This document shows positions 61,362 to 64,000 of a DNA stretch of 64,000 nucleotides, in pieces. The notes under the pieces are model-generated. The model ran no database searches, was not told the origin of the DNA, and was given only the letters and a program-made list of their open reading frames with translations. The translations under genes and the position numbers were made by a program. The DNA is from Thioalkalivibrio sulfidiphilus HL-EbGr7 (GTDB taxonomy: Bacteria > Pseudomonadota > Gammaproteobacteria > Ectothiorhodospirales > Ectothiorhodospiraceae): assembly GCF_000021985.1 (NCBI RefSeq), contig NC_011901.1, positions 1,860,001 through 1,924,000 of the forward strand, written 5' to 3'. The first letter of the stretch is position 1, and every line of letters begins with the position of its first letter.

Positions 61362-61528
61362 TCTGTATTGCTCGCGCCATGCACCCCAATTCCATACAAG
61401 TAAGCTTGTGAAGTCAGCGGGCATCACCGTAATCACGCATAGATGAAGGGTGATTCGCGTTTCTTCTTTCCTAAACAGACATGCGTGAACACCCAAGCCT
61501 GACGTCTATCAGGTGCGAATGATATGCA

Positions 61529-61545
61529 TTTGTCACCGACCCCTT
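61529..61545. repeat. REP half-site right of the REP transposase gene
   Basis: TTTGTCACCGACCCCTT, the inverted complement of the left element start (AAGGGGTCGGTGACAAA, 60511-60527). It delimits the RAYT unit as roughly 60511-61545. The rest of 61362-61650 has no convincing gene. Confidence 0.8.
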
Positions 61546-61650
61546 TATGATGAGGATGGCATGAATCGGGAGCCCTGGACCACCGCAGCCTTGGTTCTCA
61601 CTCTCAGCTCATGAATAATCGCCGCAGATACTCGAACAGCGGCCATTACC

Positions 61651-62856
61651 ATGAACCGACACACCCTCATCACCTTCCTGGGCAAGGGCGCCCGGGACCC
61701 GAACACCGGTTATCGTAGCACCACCTATCGCTTTGCCGACCGGGACCGGAGCGGTGCCTTCTTCGGCCTGTTGCTCGCCCAGCACCTGGCGCCGGATCGT
61801 CTGCTCATACTCGGCACACGTTCCAGCCAGTGGGATCTGCTGGTGGAATCCCTGGCCGGTTCAGGGGAGGACGAGGAGGCTCGTCTGGCCCTCATGGAGG
61901 CGGTGTCCGAGGGCGCGGTGACACCCCGTCTTCTGGAACGTGTCAGGCCCCTGATGGAACGGGCCGTGGGGATTCCCCTCACCCCCTGCCTGATTCCCTT
62001 CGGCGAGGCTCAGGACGAGCAGTTGGCGATCCTCGACACCATAGCCACCCACGTGCCCGGTGGCGAGGTCAGCTTCGACCTCACCCACGGCTTCCGTCAC
62101 ATGGGGATGCTGGGCTTTCTGTCCGCCTTCATGCTCGAGCGCATCGGCCACCTGCGGGTGCGCGGGCTCTGGTATGGCGCCCTGGACATGAGCCGGGACA
62201 ACATCACGCCGGTAGTGCGTCTGGACGGGCTCTCCGCCGTGCGCCACTGGATCGAGGCCCTCTCGCATTTCGAGGCCACTGGCGACTACGGCGTGTTCGC
62301 ATCGCTGCTGGTGGCCGATGGCGTGGCCGAGGACAAGGCCCGCTGCCTGGAAGAGGCGGCCTTCCACGAACGCACCTTCAATCTCCTGGATGCCGTGCGC
62401 AAGCTGCGCACCTTCCTGCCGGTACTCGATACGCCATTGGGCGGCGCCTCGGGACTTTTCCAGGCGGTGCTCCTCAGGCACCTGGAATGGAGTCGGGAAA
62501 GCAGCCTGGATGCTTACCAGAAACGCCTCTCCAGGGCCTACCTGCACATGGGCGATTTCGTACGCGCCGTGATCTTCGGCTGGGAGGCGGTCATCACCCG
62601 GCATTGCCTGGCCACGGGCAGGGATCCACGAGATTTCGCTTTGGGCCGCAAGGCCGCCGCCGAGGATCTGGACGCGGATGTCAGAAATGGAATACGCGAT
62701 AGGGACTTCGTGCAGGCCTACTGGACCATCAAGAACCTGCGCAACTCGCTGGCCCACGGAAACCCGCCCAAGGACAAGGATCTGCTCAGGGTGCTGAAGT
62801 CCGAACAGGACACCCGCAGGTTCATCACCGAGTCCCTCCAACGTCTGTTGGATTGA
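61651..62856 (+). CDS. CARF-HEPN ribonuclease, Csx1/Csx2 (TM1812) type
   Basis: cOA-activated RNase, 401 aa. The N-terminal CARF half opens LITFLGKGARDPNTGYRSTT, which is the TM1812/Csx2 signature, and has the ligand loop SFDLTHGFRHMGMLGFLSAF (about residues 140-160). The C-terminal HEPN domain ends with Arg364-Asn-Ser-Leu-Ala-His369 (NLRNSLAHGNP), the R-X4-H catalytic motif. It should degrade RNA on cA4 binding and cause dormancy. It is separated from the other cas genes by the array and RAYT but has the same orientation. Confidence 0.9.
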   Translation: MNRHTLITFLGKGARDPNTGYRSTTYRFADRDRSGAFFGLLLAQHLAPDRLLILGTRSSQWDLLVESLAGSGEDEEARLALMEAVSEGAVTPRLLERVRPLMERAVGIPLTPCLIPFGEAQDEQLAILDTIATHVPGGEVSFDLTHGFRHMGMLGFLSAFMLERIGHLRVRGLWYGALDMSRDNITPVVRLDGLSAVRHWIEALSHFEATGDYGVFASLLVADGVAEDKARCLEEAAFHERTFNLLDAVRKLRTFLPVLDTPLGGASGLFQAVLLRHLEWSRESSLDAYQKRLSRAYLHMGDFVRAVIFGWEAVITRHCLATGRDPRDFALGRKAAAEDLDADVRNGIRDRDFVQAYWTIKNLRNSLAHGNPPKDKDLLRVLKSEQDTRRFITESLQRLLD

Positions 62857-63425
62857 AGCCACAGGCGGAAGGACTGCCCCCCTCCCCCCGACAGGCGCGG
62901 CCACCCCGCCGCGGCCTGTCATCCAGGCGGGTGATGTGTTGATGTCACCCAGCCTATTCGCAGCCAACCGTTCAGCGAGAAAATTCACCCGCTCATGACC
63001 GCAACAGTAGCTCCATGAATCCCCACCCTGTTTAATCACGCCGCCGGATCGGTCGCCCAGTGCTGAGGGGACCCAATCGCGATGCGTAGATCAATGCCTG
63101 CAAGTACAGGCTGGAGAGCGATGCGTTTGGCGGCAGGTGATGGGCACTGAAACACAGGATGTGAATAAGCGAATTTGATCACCTGATAAGCCGGGTGGGT
63201 GGATTCGCTTCATGGTCAGTGGCCGTAGGAACAAGAATCAGGTGTACCTGACTTGATCACCCAGCCCTGGTTTCGATCTGGCAATCAATCCAAGTGTTGC
63301 GCTGAGAGTTGCATGATCATCCTGCCTGATCTGCAAGCGGCCCTGTGCGTTCAGATCAACAAGAAAGTTCAATTTGCGACGTCTCAACAACGCATTTCGA
63401 ATCATTACAGGGAGATACATCAAGA
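62857..63425. other. 569-bp gene-free region
   Basis: No convincing coding frame. A GC-rich inverted repeat (GACAGGC...GCCTGTC) lies at about 62909-62940, just after the csx1-like stop, and could act as a terminator without a clear T-run. The right end contains the promoter of the lipoprotein gene; TTGCGA near 63371 with a weak -10 about 17 bp on is one candidate. Confidence 0.5.
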
Positions 63426-64000
63426 ATGATGAAGTTCAGATCCATGTTCGTGGCCTCGGCTGTGCTCGCATTGGCTGGCTGTGTGGGCGGCGTCGAGAAT
63501 GTCCGCCCTGCCGCACAGCAGAACGTTGTCGACATGACCCGCACGGTATCCAGTGAGGAGGTGGGCCTTCAGCCTGCTGAAACCGTCTGGGTGCCTGGGC
63601 AGTATCGACCCGATGGTGAGGCGGCCCTTTACATCAAGGGGCGTCGGTTCATCGTCGAGGGTGGCTACGGTAATGTTCAGGGCTTCCTGAAGAATGACGA
63701 AGGGTATCTGGTTGCAGTGCGCCAGCCGCACGTGGATCTGACTGACTCTCGTCGCGGCGTGTTCACTGTCTTCTACCAGGTGGATGGCGAGGGTCAGGTT
63801 CTGCGTAATGTGGGTGTCATCCAGAGCGGTGGTGTCGTGTTGACTGGCCCTACCGGTATCTTCGTTGAGGTGTCGCAGCGCAGCAACTATCGCGTGCCCC
63901 TGAACAGTTACCCGGGGTACTCTCGGGATGGTAACCTGGTCTCTGGGCCTGAGAACGTGCGCGTAGCGCGTCCTTCAGGGGATGGCGGATGGTACGTAAT
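63426..64000 (+). CDS. Lipoprotein of unknown function, 3' end cut by the window edge
   Basis: The frame is open from 63426 to the last base, 191 codons. The N-terminus MKFRSMFVASAVLALAGC has a signal peptide with a lipobox (LAGC), so the protein is predicted to be lipid-anchored in the envelope. The mature part is rich in beta-like segments (FTVFYQVDGEGQVLRNVGVI, FVEVSQRSNYRVPL). No known domain was recognised. GGGAGATA lies upstream of the ATG at suitable spacing; two consecutive ATG codons are present. It appears to be outside the CRISPR locus. Confidence 0.8.
   Translation, partial: MMKFRSMFVASAVLALAGCVGGVENVRPAAQQNVVDMTRTVSSEEVGLQPAETVWVPGQYRPDGEAALYIKGRRFIVEGGYGNVQGFLKNDEGYLVAVRQPHVDLTDSRRGVFTVFYQVDGEGQVLRNVGVIQSGGVVLTGPTGIFVEVSQRSNYRVPLNSYPGYSRDGNLVSGPENVRVARPSGDGGWYV

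Noticed and set aside
61830-62702. Plus-strand 290-aa frame inside the csx1-like gene
   Set aside because: Gly/Arg/His-rich shadow of the CARF-HEPN gene in another frame.

Overview
The window comes from a GC-rich gammaproteobacterial chromosome. Codon use, the uvrB and class I aspartate aminotransferase sequences, and the mix of type III-B CRISPR, REP transposase and WYL genes suggest a Chromatiales/Ectothiorhodospiraceae-type sulfur oxidiser such as a Thioalkalivibrio relative. That assignment is an inference from style, not from a database match.

Layout. 1-4.4 kb is core chromosome: an L,D-transpeptidase (cut by the left edge), uvrB, an aspartate aminotransferase and tRNA-Asn(GTT). A tyrosine integrase begins 187 bp after the tRNA and marks the left end of a large accessory region. 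5.6-7.4 kb holds palindromic iterons and a 5'-truncated IS3-family element. 7.4-17.3 kb is a divergent module. One arm encodes a CDC48-like double AAA+ ATPase, a 97-aa protein, a zinc-ribbon protein, an Mre11/YhaO-like phosphoesterase and a Rad50/YhaN-like ATPase. The other arm encodes a WYL regulator, a small basic protein, an LRR-like protein and a Cas4-like Fe-S nuclease. 17.4-19.1 kb holds a NADAR protein followed by an unknown protein. 19.2-35.2 kb is a leftward run: type I restriction-modification (hsdM, hsdS, hsdR) with an AbiE toxin-antitoxin pair embedded between hsdS and hsdR, then a YgjP-like metallopeptidase, a giant DUF4011/SF1 helicase/Vsr-like nuclease and a NERD-UvrD helicase. 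35.7-38.1 kb carries an HTH protein, a DUF4258 protein, a UDG-like protein and a 99-aa protein. 38.1-39.2 kb is repeat-rich. 39.2-44.4 kb is a second WYL module with a TM0106-type nuclease-helicase and a CX5R phosphatase. 44.4-46.3 kb holds three unrelated small genes.

46.7-62.9 kb is a type III-B (Cmr) CRISPR-Cas locus with a rich cyclic-oligoadenylate signalling set. It contains an SSO2081/NE0113-type ring nuclease, cmr1-6 with an HD-less Cas10, a membrane CARF protein, a DUF1874 (Crn2/AcrIII-1-like) ring nuclease, a Can2/Card1 CARF nuclease, a Cas6-Cas1 fusion, cas2, an array of nine identical 35-bp repeats, a REP-type tyrosine transposase with its own REP hairpins, and a CARF-HEPN Csx1/Csx2 RNase. 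A lipoprotein gene runs off the right edge.

How it fits together. A 19-bp palindrome, TGCGAC-N7-GTCGCA and close variants, occurs at five places, each 42-81 bp from the start codons it faces: between the two arms of the first WYL module, before the 93-aa gene, before the NADAR gene, between the second WYL gene and its nuclease-helicase, and before the phosphatase. This ties otherwise unrelated cassettes into one likely WYL regulon. The candidate new system is the 7.4-17.3 kb Mre11-Rad50/AAA+/LRR/Cas4-like module and its sister regulon members. The CRISPR locus is notable for three possible cOA-activated effectors balanced by two ring nucleases.
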